Below, one piece after another: positions 24,544-33,628 of a stretch of DNA of 64,000 nt. The first letter of the stretch is position 1; every line of letters begins with the position of its first letter. Both the position numbers and the translations under genes were made by a program. The stretch spans positions 1 to 64,000 of the forward strand of contig UQLS01000006.1 in NCBI GenBank assembly GCA_900541915.1, written 5' to 3'. The notes below the pieces were generated by a model, which searched no databases, was not told where the DNA came from, and worked only from the letters and a program-made list of their open reading frames with translations. This stretch comes from an uncultured Phascolarctobacterium sp. (GTDB lineage: Bacteria; Bacillota; Negativicutes; Acidaminococcales; Acidaminococcaceae).

Positions 24544-25173
24544 TTACTTCGGACCACCTGTACTGCCACCATGAGGACAGTCATGTGTATGGCTATTCAA
24601 AGATACTCCGCTGCCAGTAACATCTCCATCAGCTTGAATATCTCCCTGGCACTCGATATTGCCTTGCATTTTACTCTTGCCAGTACATGAAATATTACCG
24701 TCGATATTGACATTACCAACGATATTTATTTCGTTTTCAGGAGTAATGCTCACTGATGTACTTCCATTCAAAAGCTCAATATTCTTATCAGAAATACTTT
24801 GTGCCGGCATCAGACCAACGAAGCACATTGCATCTGTAAGGTCATATTGCCGCGGATCATGATTATCCGCACTTCCTTTACCGAGCCATTCATCAATACT
24901 CCGTTCAGCAAATACTATCCAGCAGCTGTCCCCAGCTTTTACTGGATATGTAATTTGAGCATTGCCAGCATGCGGCATGAATACCGGTACCCCAGTAATC
25001 AATGGATAAGCCATTTGCTGTCCATCGGCAGTATGATAGCTCAATGTCGGCTTTACTGTTGCTCTGCAAGTACCATAATCAACAGAAACTATAGTGCCAG
25101 GCATACTTGTATGAATTTCAGAAATTTTTTGCTTTAACATAGAGTTTAAAGCTTCAATAGCTTTATTACTCAT
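24544..25173 (-). CDS. Gp138-like membrane-puncturing spike
   Basis: A 209-residue tail spike. The N-terminal OB-fold (about 1-115) is of the Gp138_N type (PGTIVSVDYGTCRATVKP, GDSCWIVFAERSID). A repetitive beta-helix follows (NIVGNVNIDGNISC..., about 145-190). The tip has HTHDCPHGG. In phi92 gp138 and P2 gpV the tip HxH motif binds an iron ion, so this spike is probably also metal-tipped. It pierces the outer membrane, fitting a diderm host. Confidence 0.9.
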   Translation of the reverse strand: MSNKAIEALNSMLKQKISEIHTSMPGTIVSVDYGTCRATVKPTLSYHTADGQQMAYPLITGVPVFMPHAGNAQITYPVKAGDSCWIVFAERSIDEWLGKGSADNHDPRQYDLTDAMCFVGLMPAQSISDKNIELLNGSTSVSITPENEINIVGNVNIDGNISCTGKSKMQGNIECQGDIQADGDVTGSGVSLNSHTHDCPHGGSTGGPK

Positions 25174-26072
25174 GCTGAATCACCACCAATCTCATAAACT
25201 TCCATAACCGTATACCATTGGCTGCCTCGATATTCGCCAATATGTTTAAGGCTTTCGATTTTAAACCATCCCGTTATCGGAACGCTTTCCACATAAACTA
25301 AATCACCAGGATTCAGCGTCGGCTGCAGCAAACATTTAACACGCCAACCAGCCTTCTTATCTGCTTTGGTTTTTTTAACCTTACGCGTTTTCTGTTTATC
25401 AATTCTTTTTACGCCCTTAACTATTCGTTCCGGACTGCCGATGAGGCCGCTATCTACGTTCAGCTTAACGGCTTCAACCTTAGTACTTCCACCCTGCTCA
25501 ATGATTTGCAGAACATTGTTTTGTATTGACCATGACAGGCCTGTGCCAGCACAAACTTTATCTAAACACGTTCTGCCGGCACCGATGAAGGAAAATCCAT
25601 TGGCAAAAGTAGTAAATGTTAGTCCTTCCGCGTACCTAACCATAATTCCCATTTCAGCCGCAATATCATCAATGACTTTTTTACGGCTGACATTATCCGC
25701 ATAAGATAAACTTACAACACAATCTCGTATAGGTATCTGTCCATCAGATAGTTCTAATTCAACGACTGTTTCTGTACTATCTTTATGCGTCCATACATCT
25801 GTAATATAGCCAACAAATATCCTACGAAGGCCTATATCCTCACCATAGCCTACTTCTAAAAGACAAATGCTGTTCGGCCTTTCGATTTTGTTAATCGTTG
25901 AAGATACAAGATTATATATTTTGATATTACTCTTGTTGGTCTGCTGAGTAAGGTCTTTATCAATGTCAAAGGTGATGTTAAGACCATCAGTTTTTGGGCC
26001 TGCCTCAATGATTATTCCATCGGAGCCTTGAACACCTATCGTCAGCTTATATATCCTGTCAAACTGTGCCAT
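25170..26072 (-). CDS. Baseplate hub protein (gp27/gpD-like)
   Basis: A 300-residue protein located before the spike gene. It begins with a beta-rich domain (RIYKLTIGVQGSDG), then RRIFVGYITDVWTHKD, a region like the XkdQ/gpD family, and a C-terminal OB-like part (LNPGDLVYVESVP). It should form the trimeric hub that carries the spike. The family call is by position and general pattern. Confidence 0.75.
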   Translation of the reverse strand: MAQFDRIYKLTIGVQGSDGIIIEAGPKTDGLNITFDIDKDLTQQTNKSNIKIYNLVSSTINKIERPNSICLLEVGYGEDIGLRRIFVGYITDVWTHKDSTETVVELELSDGQIPIRDCVVSLSYADNVSRKKVIDDIAAEMGIMVRYAEGLTFTTFANGFSFIGAGRTCLDKVCAGTGLSWSIQNNVLQIIEQGGSTKVEAVKLNVDSGLIGSPERIVKGVKRIDKQKTRKVKKTKADKKAGWRVKCLLQPTLNPGDLVYVESVPITGWFKIESLKHIGEYRGSQWYTVMEVYEIGGDSA

Positions 26073-26382
26073 GCCATTCTTCCTCCGTTACATAAACAAA
26101 AGAAGCTGAATCGTCAGCAAAACTCTGACGTGTCAGCTTCTTATCGTTTGTTATAACAAGAAATTCACCAGCAGGAATTCCAGGTCTATGATGATTCATC
26201 AGTATTGGGAAATTAGGTACAAGTTTCAAATTACATAGTAGCGGCTCTTTATCGCTGTTCCATAGCTGCAATGCCCAAAAAGCACCGATAGAGTTCCAAC
26301 AGAAGCGAAGCTTATAGGCTTTATCATCCAAATTGACACTTACAACGATATCATTTGCATCATTGAATGTTATGTTCTGCAT
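26059..26382 (-). CDS. Baseplate plug protein (DUF6983-like)
   Basis: A 107-residue protein overlapping the hub gene by 14 bases. Its pattern (KAYKLRFCWNSIGAFWALQL, a PLLCNLKLVPN segment and a GEFLVITND turn) resembles the small cyanophage-type baseplate plug proteins. It probably closes the hub bottom. AGGAGGT-like bases lie upstream. Confidence 0.7.
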   Translation of the reverse strand: MQNITFNDANDIVVSVNLDDKAYKLRFCWNSIGAFWALQLWNSDKEPLLCNLKLVPNFPILMNHHRPGIPAGEFLVITNDKKLTRQSFADDSASFVYVTEEEWHGTV

Positions 26383-26440
26383 AAATTACCTCCTTTCACT
26401 CTTAAAACCTAATACACACATAGGCATCACCTCCTAAAAA

Positions 26441-26468
26441 GAAAAAGCGCTGCACAATGCAACGCTTT
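26441..26468 (-). terminator. Terminator of the membrane coiled-coil gene
   Basis: An 11-bp stem (aaagcgctgca / tgcaacgcttt, one G-U in the minus RNA, 3-nt loop) followed by TTCTTTTT lies right after the stop at 26471. Confidence 0.8.
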
Positions 26469-26470
26469 CT

Positions 26471-27322
26471 CTAAATATCATTAAAAAATTTCTCAATATC
26501 ATATAAGTTTTTAAAATCTTCATCTATAGTACTTAATAGTTCTTGATGCAAACTATTGAGAATAGGATACAAAGCTATTCCTATACCTATGGTTTTCGGC
26601 TCATACGCTTCTATTAATTTGTCATTTTTAGAAAAAACAGGTTCCTCTAAATATTTTTCTACCTTATTTATTTTAGCTGATATCTCAAGGAACTGAATAT
26701 TTTCATTTTTATTCAACTCATCATTTTTCAGGAATAGTAATAAGTTTAATTTATTACCTGTTCTATACTCGTTAATACAACCTATAAAATAAATATATTT
26801 ATTGAGTAAATCTAATATTTTTTTATTATACCAGATTAAATATTTATGTAATTCTATTAGTTGAGTATGGTATTCATGAAATTTATCACCATTCATAAAA
26901 AAGCCATAAAACAGCTCTTGATTTATATTCTCATATAAAGATCCCTTAAGTACAGTATTACTTATCCTTTCATATGCATCAATTCTTTTATCAATAATTT
27001 TCTTATAATAATCATTCTTGTAATCTATTCTTTGAAGCTCTTTCTGAAATTCTATTCTTTGCTCCTCTAAAGCTTCTTGAATCTTTTTCTGCAAATCTGC
27101 ATTTTGTTCACTTAATTTACTTTGAAATTCCTGCTGCTTTCTATCCCTCTCATCATTATATTTTTGTTGTGCTTCATTTTTATCCTTTTCATATTCCTGT
27201 TGTTTTTCTAAGATTTTTTCAGCAAAGAAATTTTTTATTCCCTCTCTAAAAAAGTAACCTAAACACATCAAAGCAATTATTAACACCACATTTAAACCTA
27301 GAGCCTGAAAAAGTGGAATCAT
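26471..27322 (-). CDS. Membrane-anchored coiled-coil cargo protein
   Basis: A 283-residue protein with one N-terminal transmembrane helix (about residues 8-28), a long charged coiled coil rich in Lys, Glu and Gln (about 40-105), and a C-terminal helical domain of unknown family. The ATG at 27322 has GAGGTG 5 bases upstream. The gene is A/T-rich, lies between baseplate genes, and is bounded by terminators on both sides, so it is a moron expressed by itself. The layout resembles superinfection-exclusion and abortive-infection membrane proteins, but I cannot assign a function. Confidence 0.65.
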   Translation of the reverse strand: MIPLFQALGLNVVLIIALMCLGYFFREGIKNFFAEKILEKQQEYEKDKNEAQQKYNDERDRKQQEFQSKLSEQNADLQKKIQEALEEQRIEFQKELQRIDYKNDYYKKIIDKRIDAYERISNTVLKGSLYENINQELFYGFFMNGDKFHEYHTQLIELHKYLIWYNKKILDLLNKYIYFIGCINEYRTGNKLNLLLFLKNDELNKNENIQFLEISAKINKVEKYLEEPVFSKNDKLIEAYEPKTIGIGIALYPILNSLHQELLSTIDEDFKNLYDIEKFFNDI

Positions 27323-27358
27323 ATAGCACCTCATAAAAATAATATATTTCATTATATC

Positions 27359-27387
27359 AAAAGGCACTTACAAAACGTAAGTGCCTT
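27359..27387 (-). terminator. Terminator of the FRG gene (AAGGCACTTAC type)
   Basis: A 12-bp perfect stem (aaaggcacttac / gtaagtgccttt, 5-nt loop). The same stem recurs at 50828-50870 and, slightly changed, at 56938-56967. Confidence 0.85.
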
Positions 27388-27464
27388 TTCTCATTAGGAT
27401 ATATTTACAATCAGATATACGATAAACAAAATTTTTTAATTAAACATTCAATACAACAATTTTT

Positions 27465-28739
27465 TTATTTATCATACTTCCCTTTTAAATACTCAGCTAC
27501 ACATTCAATCTCTGGAAATAAAGTAGAATAATTAATAGAAAAATTTTCCAATTCTTTTTTTATTTCTTTTTTATTATTAATAATGATGATTACTTTTTTA
27601 CCATTTCTAGTATATTTAAATTTTTCTAAAAAGCCTATTTCATCATCCAATCCGCATAAAATAAATGCTCCATCTTGCCTTATAATTCTATTGTTATTTT
27701 TTAAAGTAAACACAATACAACTATCTAAAATATCTTTTTTCTCAATCTCGGCGACAAAGCCTGGCTTCTCTAACCTAATCTCATTAACAAGCTTGTGTAC
27801 TTTTTTATTAAAAGCTCGTTTATCTAAACCTCCATCCTTAGCATATCTTTTATAGTTGTCTTTCTGTATCTTAGAAAAGTTAGGCAAACTAGCTAATATT
27901 GTTACAACGTCACTTTGAGGATACTTTATATTAGCTTCTTTTTCCTTAATCAACACAATCTCACCATATCCTGTAATTTTACTTCTGCAAGCAAAATATG
28001 CCGCTACTAAGACATTTCTAGTAATATCAAGTAACCGTGTTGGCAATCCATAATGCTGCATTTTTACAAGCTTTTCTATGTGACTATGACAGTTGTCAAA
28101 TTCGTCAGGACAATTAATGAGTATTTCATGATACATTTTATGTTCATTATTTACTAATGAAGCTGAACGTTTTATTGATGGCTGAAGCATATAATTGGGA
28201 TCTGAATGTCCACGAAAAAATATATTTCCTTCAATATCTATTTCTGAAATAATGTTATTTATTTCAGAAATAGAACTACATATGTGTAATTCTATCTTAT
28301 CCGAATTATATACTATCCCTTTCTCGATTTTTATATCATGTTGGATATTATTTATCTCTTTGATTCCTATTAAGATATCTTTAGTAAACTCTTCACAAAT
28401 CTTTGCAGAAGGCAAAACCCTATAAACCCAATTAATAATAGCTTTTTCTTCAATTTCTTGAAGTACAACATAGCTTTCATAATCAGTTTTCACTTTATCC
28501 TTCCAAGTAAAAAGAGCGTCTTCAAGATTGGGAAAATCGTCCTGATATAGCCCTGCATATTTAGAATTAATCATTACAAGCTTTGCATATATATCGTTCT
28601 TATCTAATTTTCCGTATATATACATACTCATATCAAAATAGCCATCAATAAGCAATTTTTTATAACAAATTCCAGCAAAAGCCTGCTGTATATCATTAAT
28701 TTCCATTATTTCCTTAGGCAAAGCCTCGGACATAAACAT
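27465..28739 (-). CDS. FRG-domain protein, phage-borne defence candidate
   Basis: A 424-residue protein with an FRG domain in the middle: FFRGHSDPNYMLQPSIKR, then KLVKMQHYGLPTRLLDIT and AAYFAC. FRG domains (named for the Phe-Arg-Gly motif) are common in toxins and anti-phage loci of mobile elements; the biochemical activity is unclear. The N-terminal 170 residues are of unknown type. I chose the ATG at 28739 because GAAGGTG lies 12 bases before it. The gene has its own promoter (28778-28806) and terminator inside the tail operon. Confidence 0.85.
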   Translation of the reverse strand: MFMSEALPKEIMEINDIQQAFAGICYKKLLIDGYFDMSMYIYGKLDKNDIYAKLVMINSKYAGLYQDDFPNLEDALFTWKDKVKTDYESYVVLQEIEEKAIINWVYRVLPSAKICEEFTKDILIGIKEINNIQHDIKIEKGIVYNSDKIELHICSSISEINNIISEIDIEGNIFFRGHSDPNYMLQPSIKRSASLVNNEHKMYHEILINCPDEFDNCHSHIEKLVKMQHYGLPTRLLDITRNVLVAAYFACRSKITGYGEIVLIKEKEANIKYPQSDVVTILASLPNFSKIQKDNYKRYAKDGGLDKRAFNKKVHKLVNEIRLEKPGFVAEIEKKDILDSCIVFTLKNNNRIIRQDGAFILCGLDDEIGFLEKFKYTRNGKKVIIIINNKKEIKKELENFSINYSTLFPEIECVAEYLKGKYDK

Positions 28740-28777
28740 AGATATAATAATCACCTTCAAACTAAATATGATTTTTA

Positions 28778-28806
28778 ATTATATTAGATTATTTATCCCA
28801 ATACAA
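28778..28806 (-). promoter_or_regulatory. Promoter of the FRG gene
   Basis: TTGTAT (28801-28806) and TATAAT (28778-28783) are 17 bp apart on the minus strand, 40 bases before the start codon and just after the stop of the Dit-like gene. It lets the cargo gene be expressed in the lysogen. Confidence 0.7.
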
Positions 28807-28812
28807 TACATA

Positions 28813-29421
28813 TCAATACATTAACTGCACTGCTATAGATTTCATACCAGTATTTTCTTTTAACTCATCAACCTTACCTGCAATATCTGAATTACTAGAA
28901 ATTTCAGTTTGCGTTGCACTACCTCCATCCGCAGCTGTTTCGCCAACAGATTCTTTGGCAGATTCATCAACAATATTTTTCGGAATTTCAGCAGTTTGTA
29001 CTATAACCTTCTTTATATGAGTAAATGATAAATCAACCCATATAATAGAGCGACTTTCATCCGTTTTGGAATACCGGCAGCTTGTCATTACCATGTCAGT
29101 GAGTATTTTATCTGGACGAACGATGGTAATCGGTTGCTTTGCATCCCTTATGGCTTCAAGTGCTGCAAGCCCATTGGCAAATTTACTTTTCCCAATGCCG
29201 TTTACGTAAAACCAAGTAACCGGATGCGAAGATATTCCAACAGTCATAGTCACCTTCATAGGCTGATTTATGATATTGTCGTGAATATCATATCCTGCCT
29301 CAACCGGATGCGAAGTTACCGATTGGTCATACTGATATTCTGCTGACCGTACTATATCTACTGATAAGGATGCTATTTGTGTAGGCGCCAAAGGATTGGC
29401 ACCTAAAATGTCGGCAAGCAT
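28813..29421 (-). CDS. Dit-like phage tail protein
   Basis: A 202-residue protein following the tape measure gene. It has the Dit-like N-terminal pattern of small contractile tails (DQSVTSHPVEAGYDIHDNI, GLAALEAIRDAKQPI, MVMTSCRYSKTD). The tail after residue 145 is acidic and low in complexity. It probably forms the ring at the tail tip to which the hub binds. Its stop is only a few bases from the FRG promoter. Confidence 0.8.
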   Translation of the reverse strand: MLADILGANPLAPTQIASLSVDIVRSAEYQYDQSVTSHPVEAGYDIHDNIINQPMKVTMTVGISSHPVTWFYVNGIGKSKFANGLAALEAIRDAKQPITIVRPDKILTDMVMTSCRYSKTDESRSIIWVDLSFTHIKKVIVQTAEIPKNIVDESAKESVGETAADGGSATQTEISSNSDIAGKVDELKENTGMKSIAVQLMY

Positions 29422-31139
29422 TATGACACCTCCGTAGCCGGAAATGAATTATCTATGCCTGTAGCAAAGTCCCCATTTCCAACAGGAATTTGTGTCGCTA
29501 CTTCTGTACCAATCTCTCTTGGATTAGCTCCAGGCTGAGTAGTGACATTGATGTAATTGGTCTGAGTAGAATTATTATTATATTGCCTACTATTTGATGT
29601 AGGTATCAATCCTCTAGCGACATAAGCCTGGTGCTGAGATGAAGTTAGTTCCGGCCCCTGCGCTGTTGCGCCATTCCATATCCCATTCCACACATCAGCA
29701 GCCGGTTGAGATACATTTTCATCCCACCAGTTACTTACTTTTTCACGTACATTAAGGTTAGCTAATTTATCCTGTAAATTACCTAACCAACCAATAGCAG
29801 CCTTTATGATATCAATAACCCTCATATTCATAAAATCTTGAACACTTTGGGTAAAGTCATTCCATCGCTCTTTGCAGCTTTCGACAAAGCTCTCCCAATT
29901 GCCGAGATGCCTGCCGATGATACTATCGCCACCTTGTACCCATACATAGAAATCTTGTATAGCCAAAATGACTAAAGTAATGGCCGCAGCTATAAGTAAA
30001 AATTTACCCATAGCCAAAAGAGCCACCGCAGCAGATTTAGCACCAGCGACTTGGAATGCCACTTGCGCTCCGGATGCAGCCAAATAAGCATTTCTAATGC
30101 CTAAAATGATACCGCGTACCATTTCCATCATACGCATAAATGCAGACCATTTAGAAACTACAAAGAAAGAAGCAGCATAAATCGTCAGCAATCTAAAACC
30201 AGCTACGAATTTATCAATATCAATATCTTCTATGTAATCAGCTACATCAGCAATCTTACCTGCCAACATACCAACTACATTCGTTCGTTGCTCTATGCCA
30301 TAGAAAAATCTTCCCATAGCATTACTCATTTTGGTTGCCGCCTGTTCTGTTGTCCATGAAAAATTTCCCATCTCCAACTTTAGCCGTTCAGAATTTTTCC
30401 GAATAGCATTAAAAACATCAACAGCCGTCAACTTGCCTTCCGAGCCCATTTGTCGCAGCTTGCCAATAGTAGTCCCCATGCCTTCTGCAATCGCTTTAGC
30501 CAGACGCGGAGCCTGCTCCATGATGGAGTTTAATTCTTCACCACGAAGAACACCGGAGCCGAGGGCTTGACCCAATTGTATCAAGGCAGCTTTTTGGCTT
30601 TCCTGGCTACCACCGCCGAGAATCATTGCTCTTGAAACATCTTCTGTAAATGCTAATATTTCCCCAGTACCTTTACCAAGTTCTTTGGCATTTCTTGCAA
30701 CAGATGTGAAAAGTTCGGATGTAGATTGGTAGGATTGTCTGGTACGTTGGGCAATTGCATATAATTCCTTTTGTGCCTCAACAGATTCTTTTTCTGAAGC
30801 AGTTACGTTATCCACTTGGTCTGAAATAACTTTCCATTCGTCAATACCTTGTTGAATAGAGTGTAAGGATAATGTTATACCTGCGAACGCAGCAAGGCTA
30901 TTAAACCTGTCTAAAAGCGTGCCAAATTTATCATTAGCCTTATGTGCTTCAGACGAAGCTTTAGCAGTAGAGGCAGCAACGTCTTTCATGCCTTTATCAG
31001 CTGTATCCGTTGCCTCTTTTGAGGTTTTCCCCACATCTGATAAGTTTTTCTTTATTGTGTTAATTTTGGTTTCAGCATTTTTAAATTTAGTACTGTTAAC
31101 ATCAAAGCCAACGCTTATCAGCAATTCTCTAAGCTTCAA
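29421..31139 (-). CDS. Tape measure protein
   Basis: A 572-residue protein with the tape-measure domain (about 75-270, including EELNSIMEQAPRLAKAIAEG). Coiled coil flanks it and hydrophobic helices follow at about 310-420. It sets tail length and is injected with the DNA. The start codon is TTG at 31139, overlapping the TGA of the GT frame, with AAGGAGG 10 bases before it. A tape of this size predicts a short to medium tail. Confidence 0.93.
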   Translation of the reverse strand: MKLRELLISVGFDVNSTKFKNAETKINTIKKNLSDVGKTSKEATDTADKGMKDVAASTAKASSEAHKANDKFGTLLDRFNSLAAFAGITLSLHSIQQGIDEWKVISDQVDNVTASEKESVEAQKELYAIAQRTRQSYQSTSELFTSVARNAKELGKGTGEILAFTEDVSRAMILGGGSQESQKAALIQLGQALGSGVLRGEELNSIMEQAPRLAKAIAEGMGTTIGKLRQMGSEGKLTAVDVFNAIRKNSERLKLEMGNFSWTTEQAATKMSNAMGRFFYGIEQRTNVVGMLAGKIADVADYIEDIDIDKFVAGFRLLTIYAASFFVVSKWSAFMRMMEMVRGIILGIRNAYLAASGAQVAFQVAGAKSAAVALLAMGKFLLIAAAITLVILAIQDFYVWVQGGDSIIGRHLGNWESFVESCKERWNDFTQSVQDFMNMRVIDIIKAAIGWLGNLQDKLANLNVREKVSNWWDENVSQPAADVWNGIWNGATAQGPELTSSQHQAYVARGLIPTSNSRQYNNNSTQTNYINVTTQPGANPREIGTEVATQIPVGNGDFATGIDNSFPATEVS

Positions 31140-31797
31140 AAAATATCACCCTCCTTCTTTTGAGGATGTTTAGCATAGTAATATTCAATATCTGCTTTCA
31201 TATCCAGCAGAGCATTGATTTTTAAAAGGTCTACTAAAGTAACAAGGCCAGTCTTAACCTCAGTCATGGTTATGACACCGGCTACAACTGGCCTCCATAC
31301 TATACTTTCAAAGCTGATATCATCAGATAACTTTCCCGGTACCTTTATTTCTCCTGCAGTTTCTTCAGCAGTCCAGTAAGGTCGGGAACGTCCTCGAAAA
31401 AATCAGCATAATTTACTTCCAACACAAAATACATGACTTTAAAAAGTGTTTTCAGCTGCCCGGAAAACAGCTTATTAAACATAGTTTTATCAAGACGTAC
31501 TGGCTCCTTAGCATCTGCACATTTCACACTGACATAGTTCTCATGTAAAATACGCTGCGCCATTTCAACAAGCTTACTACCTTTAAGATTTTGGCCAATG
31601 CCTGCAATAACACTGCCTAAATTGATATTCATATCAAGTATATTAGTATTATTACCGTCTTCATCAACCGCTTTACCAATACCACTGGAAACAATGACCT
31701 GCAAGTCTCCAAGCAAGCCTAAAGCTTCCAACGGAGGAAAAGGACGAACATAGTACGTAGTACCGTTAATTTCTTTTTCTTTGATGTTTAAATCCAT
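31136..31797 (-). CDS. Tail assembly chaperone GT, made by -1 frameshift
   Basis: The frame after the chaperone gene continues open in the -1 frame past its stop, up to a TGA that overlaps the tape measure start. The two frames can be joined at T-TTT-TTC (31396-31402 on the minus strand), a canonical -1 slippery heptamer in the right phase, just after a TGA that closes the -1 frame upstream. The extension (RSRPYWTAEETAGEI, then WRPVVAGVITMTEV and TLVDLLKIN) resembles the T domain of G/GT pairs. The fusion is about 220 residues. The site and frame are seen; frameshifting is inferred. Confidence 0.75.
31345..31797 (-). CDS. Tail assembly chaperone G
   Basis: A 150-residue protein between the tail tube and tape measure genes. 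It starts MDLNIKEKEINGTTYYVRPF, typical of gpG-like tail chaperones that bind the tape measure during assembly. It is the zero-frame product of the frameshift pair. The short frame ends LLKKLQEK at 31345. Confidence 0.85.
   Translation of the reverse strand: MDLNIKEKEINGTTYYVRPFPPLEALGLLGDLQVIVSSGIGKAVDEDGNNTNILDMNINLGSVIAGIGQNLKGSKLVEMAQRILHENYVSVKCADAKEPVRLDKTMFNKLFSGQLKTLFKVMYFVLEVNYADFFEDVPDLTGLLKKLQEK
31396..31402 (-). promoter_or_regulatory. Slippery heptamer TTTTTTC for the G/GT frameshift
   Basis: In the zero frame the codons read GAT-TTT-TTC-GAG, giving X-XXY-YYZ with X=Y=T. It lies 51 bases before the zero-frame stop codon. No strong downstream hairpin was seen by eye. Confidence 0.7.
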
Positions 31798-32240
31798 TAG
31801 CTATGACCTCCTACCAAAAACGCTTCATCCGGAACAACAGCATAGAATACCCATTCACAGTTACCATCAGAAGCAGTTTTGCCACGATTGAGAGCAGGTT
31901 TTTTTGTAATCCACGCCTGATCCGCCATCATCAAACTACGTCCGGACAAATCTTGTACAGACATAGGCATTACGCCAGCTCCTATCTGATTATCAGCATC
32001 ATGAATAATACTTAATTCGTCATTACTGTCAGAAGACTGCAGTAATGTAACAGTTATCTTTTTAAGAATGCTGCCTGGGTCAATACTGCGCACGATTTCC
32101 TGGTCACAGCCTACTAAAGCAGAAATGCCATCACCGTCAGTTTCTACTTTCACAAATGTACCATCAGCAAAACCAGTTAATACTACCGGTCCAAAGATTA
32201 CATTGACCTTTTTCGGGTCATACGTTGCTAATTTCGGCAT
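31797..32240 (-). CDS. Tail tube protein (DUF3277-like)
   Basis: A protein of 147-148 residues (two adjacent Met codons) encoded after the sheath. It starts with PKLATYDPKKVNVIFG and contains the GSILKKITVTLLQSSDSN segment found in DUF3277 phage structural proteins, the inner tube of contractile tails. The stop overlaps the chaperone start by one base. Confidence 0.85.
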   Translation of the reverse strand: MPKLATYDPKKVNVIFGPVVLTGFADGTFVKVETDGDGISALVGCDQEIVRSIDPGSILKKITVTLLQSSDSNDELSIIHDADNQIGAGVMPMSVQDLSGRSLMMADQAWITKKPALNRGKTASDGNCEWVFYAVVPDEAFLVGGHS

Positions 32241-32253
32241 CATTTACTCCTCC

Positions 32254-33627
32254 TTAATCAGAAAGTTTTTCATAAGTCAAAGAGCCAACTATTTCGACAG
32301 CATGAATAGCACCTGCAAGTCTTGCCGTAAATTTAACATCCTGCAGAACACGTTGAGCTTTGACATTTGCGGAAATATTGCTTGCCAAAGGTACATCAAT
32401 ATAGTAACCATAGTTCGGATTCTTGTTGTCATCGTATTCTGTTTCAGCAATACCACCACGTTTTGTCCCAAGTGCCAATACAGAATTCAATGTATTTTTT
32501 ACAAGCGCAATACCTTTATCCGTGAAAGGCAATTTGTCACGATTGATAAGCATGCTGAATTCTTCTGTCTGAATAGTTTCGACAAGCCAGTCGCGGAAAC
32601 GAATAACGTCAATCCATTCACCAGCTGCTACCTTACCATTTTGGGTAATTGCAACATTTCTGAACTTCTCGAAAGTGTTGCCGTTCTTTGCTGTAATTGC
32701 GTTATATTCTGTTTCAGTCAGCAAATCTACAGTTACACCGGCAATTTGCTTATTTGCCCATGTTTCACCGCCTGGAAGAACGGCAAAACAACGCGCCATG
32801 ATGCCAGCTTCCGGATATTCATCAGTCAGTTCATGGTAAAACCAATAAGTTCTGAAATAATTCTTATTGACAAGCTGACTTGCGATGTCCTCCTTACTTT
32901 CAGCGTTTTTCACAGCTTCGTTACTCAAAGAAACACCATACAGCTTAGTGTGAGCTTCCACCCATTCAGCCATTGCCAATACTGTTGCATCACTACGGTC
33001 AGTACATACAATACCGTAGAAATCATTATCGGCATCACAGATTTTAGACATATTCTGTGCTACATCAATTTTCTGTGCAGGCTCCGCCAAACTAATTTCT
33101 GTATTAGTGCCAGCTTCAACAACAAAGCTAGTATTGGCATCGGAGGCCTTAATAACCAGTTCTTCACTTACAACAGAATAGGTAAATATAGATTTAATAT
33201 CGACCTCTTCAAAGGCCTCTTTAAGCTTAGTCAAAATAGCATCTGCCATATCATCAGAAGTAGATGTGTATTTAGCCTCAAACTTCTGTGTTTGGAATTT
33301 ATCATCGTAATATTTAATAGTTAAAGCATATTCTAATTCCTGAGCAACCTTTGTTAATTTTGCTTTAACAGTATCACACTGCCAACGGCCAATTTTCACA
33401 ACAGACGGAGATGGTGTCTGTGCAAAAGCGTCGCTTGCTACTTGATAAATACCGTCAGTACTTTTAAAGCCCAATTCTAGTAGTTCATCTACATCAGTTA
33501 TGCTTAAAACTCTCTCAAGAGAATTTGCGTGCGGACCACAAACCATCATGGTACTAAAGCCCTCGCTGCTGATACCGGCTGTATTGAGGGAAATATCTAC
33601 CTTGATAATTCTGTCTATATTTGCCAT
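32254..33627 (-). CDS. Tail sheath protein (DUF3383 family)
   Basis: A 457-residue protein of the DUF3383 family, used as contractile sheath in this type of myovirus. It starts with IIKVDISLNTAGISSEGFST, has a variable middle domain and a conserved C-terminal part (FRDWLVETIQTEEF, YYIDVP). Its presence defines the phage as contractile-tailed. It lies before the tube gene with a short gap. Confidence 0.92.
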   Translation of the reverse strand: MANIDRIIKVDISLNTAGISSEGFSTMMVCGPHANSLERVLSITDVDELLELGFKSTDGIYQVASDAFAQTPSPSVVKIGRWQCDTVKAKLTKVAQELEYALTIKYYDDKFQTQKFEAKYTSTSDDMADAILTKLKEAFEEVDIKSIFTYSVVSEELVIKASDANTSFVVEAGTNTEISLAEPAQKIDVAQNMSKICDADNDFYGIVCTDRSDATVLAMAEWVEAHTKLYGVSLSNEAVKNAESKEDIASQLVNKNYFRTYWFYHELTDEYPEAGIMARCFAVLPGGETWANKQIAGVTVDLLTETEYNAITAKNGNTFEKFRNVAITQNGKVAAGEWIDVIRFRDWLVETIQTEEFSMLINRDKLPFTDKGIALVKNTLNSVLALGTKRGGIAETEYDDNKNPNYGYYIDVPLASNISANVKAQRVLQDVKFTARLAGAIHAVEIVGSLTYEKLSD

Positions 33628-33628
33628 T

